From CBDFLD01 sp965249005 (GTDB lineage Bacteria > Acidobacteriota > UBA6911), in the NCBI GenBank assembly GCA_965249005.1, contig CBDFLD010000013.1, positions 62,001 through 126,000 of the forward strand: a stretch of 64,000 nucleotides of DNA. Direction: 5' to 3'. Position numbers and translations under genes: made by a program. The notes below the pieces were generated by a model. It saw nothing but the letters and a program-made list of their open reading frames with translations, was not told the DNA's origin and searched no databases. Positions 63,100-64,000 of the stretch are shown piece after piece (position 1 is the stretch's first letter; every line of letters starts with the position of its first letter).

Positions 63100-64000
63100 C
63101 TAAAATAGCTGGATTTTCCATAGATCGTGAATTTGGATCACGCCGAGAAGCTGGGTTTGCCCGTCTACCACGACCAGGCTGGTTATCTTCAATCGTTCCA
63201 TCTTCGCAAGCGCTGTAGCCGCCAGCTCTTCCGGAGCTATGGTCTTCGGCTCCCGATTCATGCAATCCAATGCTGCTTGGCGCAGGGGCTCGTTGGAGTC
63301 CTGCAATAGTCGCCTGAGATCGCCATCGGTGATGACTCCGACTAGGCCTCCATTCGAAGACGCCACGGTTGTCATCCCGAGGCCGCAGCGTGACATCTCC
63401 GACACGACATCCTTCATCGCGGCTTCCGGTGCCACTCTTGGAACAGCATCACCACGGTGCATCAGGCTATCCACGCGCAACAATTTCTTGCCGAGCGTTC
63501 CGGCAGGATGCACCGAAGCAAAATCGGACGCCTGGAAACTGTTTCGCTGCATCAGGACCATTGCCAGTGCATCTCCCAACGCAAGCGCGGCCGTCGTGCT
63601 CGTGGTGGGGGCAAGCCCCAATGGACAGGCTTCCTCATCGACACTGACGTCCAGAGCAACATCGGCATGTTTGGCCAGCGTCGAGTCGGCATGGCCGACA
63701 AGAGCAACCAGTGGCAGTTGAAGTCTCTTGAGGACACTCAAGATGCGAAGAATCTCCGGGGTCTCCCCACTCTTCGAAAGCGCCAGTACGACGTCTTGCG
63801 CAGCAAGCAAGCCAAGATCGCCGTGCGCAGCTTCAGCTGCGTGCAGAAATACGGAGGGAGATCCGGTGCTGCTGAAGGTGGCCGCAATCTTGTTGCAAAT
63901 GATCCCCGATTTTCCCATTCCGACCACAGCAATCTTGCCCTTGCAGTTACCCAAGATGTCGACAGCCTCCAGGAACCGACTGTCCAGGCGTGGAGCTAAC
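63100..64000 (-). CDS. kdsD: Arabinose-5-phosphate isomerase KdsD (cut by window edge)
   Basis: About 300 C-terminal residues are visible; the frame is open to the right edge. A SIS domain (VVGMGKSGIICNKIAATFSSTG, HAAEAAHGDLG, LALSKSGETPEI, HPAGTLGKKLL) is followed by two CBS domains (VSEMSRCGLGMTTVAS, GVITDGDLRRLL, and ITSLVVVDGQTQLLGVIQIHDL). KdsD converts ribulose-5-phosphate to arabinose-5-phosphate, the first step to Kdo for LPS. A CBS-tailed GutQ paralogue is less likely given no gut operon. Start lies outside the window. Confidence 0.93.
   Translation of the reverse strand, partial: LAPRLDSRFLEAVDILGNCKGKIAVVGMGKSGIICNKIAATFSSTGSPSVFLHAAEAAHGDLGLLAAQDVVLALSKSGETPEILRILSVLKRLQLPLVALVGHADSTLAKHADVALDVSVDEEACPLGLAPTTSTTAALALGDALAMVLMQRNSFQASDFASVHPAGTLGKKLLRVDSLMHRGDAVPRVAPEAAMKDVVSEMSRCGLGMTTVASSNGGLVGVITDGDLRRLLQDSNEPLRQAALDCMNREPKTIAPEELAATALAKMERLKITSLVVVDGQTQLLGVIQIHDLWKIQLF

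Overview
The window comes from a diderm bacterium that makes LPS. It carries lpxD, kdsD, lptE, a fused lptFG, murJ and a tol cluster, together with a two-subunit glycyl-tRNA synthetase. There are several Ser/Thr kinases, one joined to a PD40 (TolB-like) propeller, and a membrane-tethered HTH-FlgO-TPR protein. This mix, with an LptF-LptG fusion, is most familiar from Acidobacteriota. That assignment is an inference from gene content, of moderate strength; I cannot place the organism more finely.

Region 1 (1-46.7 kb) is core chromosome. On the minus strand: tolB-tolA/tonB-tolR-tolQ. On the plus strand: recN, miaB and a bifunctional-nuclease gene. Then come thrA (minus), the 782-residue lptFG fusion (plus), ahcY-metK (minus), xerD-murJ (minus) and lpxD (plus). 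A long minus-strand series follows: ppdK, inositol-phosphate synthase, glyS, glyQ, recO, a lipoprotein, pssA, psd, a DUF465 gene, ddl and phoH. Many of these genes overlap by 4 nt. After rpsT come argF-holA-lptE-dcd (minus), then an HU gene, an M50 protease and tRNA-Ala. A four-gene minus-strand signalling operon (36.8-40.7 kb) joins two unknown proteins, an FHA-GGDEF diguanylate cyclase and a kinase-HEAT protein, each pair linked by a 4-nt overlap. tRNA-Val, a secreted HEAT protein, a zinc-finger gene with an 11-bp G tract and the HTH-FlgO-TPR regulator divergent from two secreted proteins complete the region.

Region 2 (46.9-63.0 kb) looks like a decayed genomic island inserted in the 3' half of tRNA-Gly(CCC). 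The intact tRNA is at 62971-63045. A 45-bp near-copy of its 3' half lies at 46875-46919. At each end a 19-bp motif sits about 65 bp inside the core, and a frameshifted tyrosine-recombinase remnant lies near the tRNA. Cargo includes a DUF1772 gene, an NmrA-like reductase, a POTRA-only secreted protein, a kinase-PD40 protein surrounded by remnants of related genes, and a soluble transhydrogenase (sthA). An IS256-family element in the island was split by an IS21-family element with 35-bp inverted ends, a 5-bp target duplication and two passenger genes. A second IS256-family element is intact. Beyond the tRNA the window ends inside kdsD.

Functionally the core part is rich in envelope biogenesis (Tol, LptFG/LptE, LpxD, MurJ, PssA/Psd, Ddl, KdsD), one-carbon/methyl metabolism (MetK, AhcY) and Ser/Thr-kinase signalling. 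The most unusual items are the kinase/FHA-GGDEF operon with its two unknown partners, the lptFG fusion, the probable ATT start of tolQ, the poly-G tract and the nested insertion sequences.
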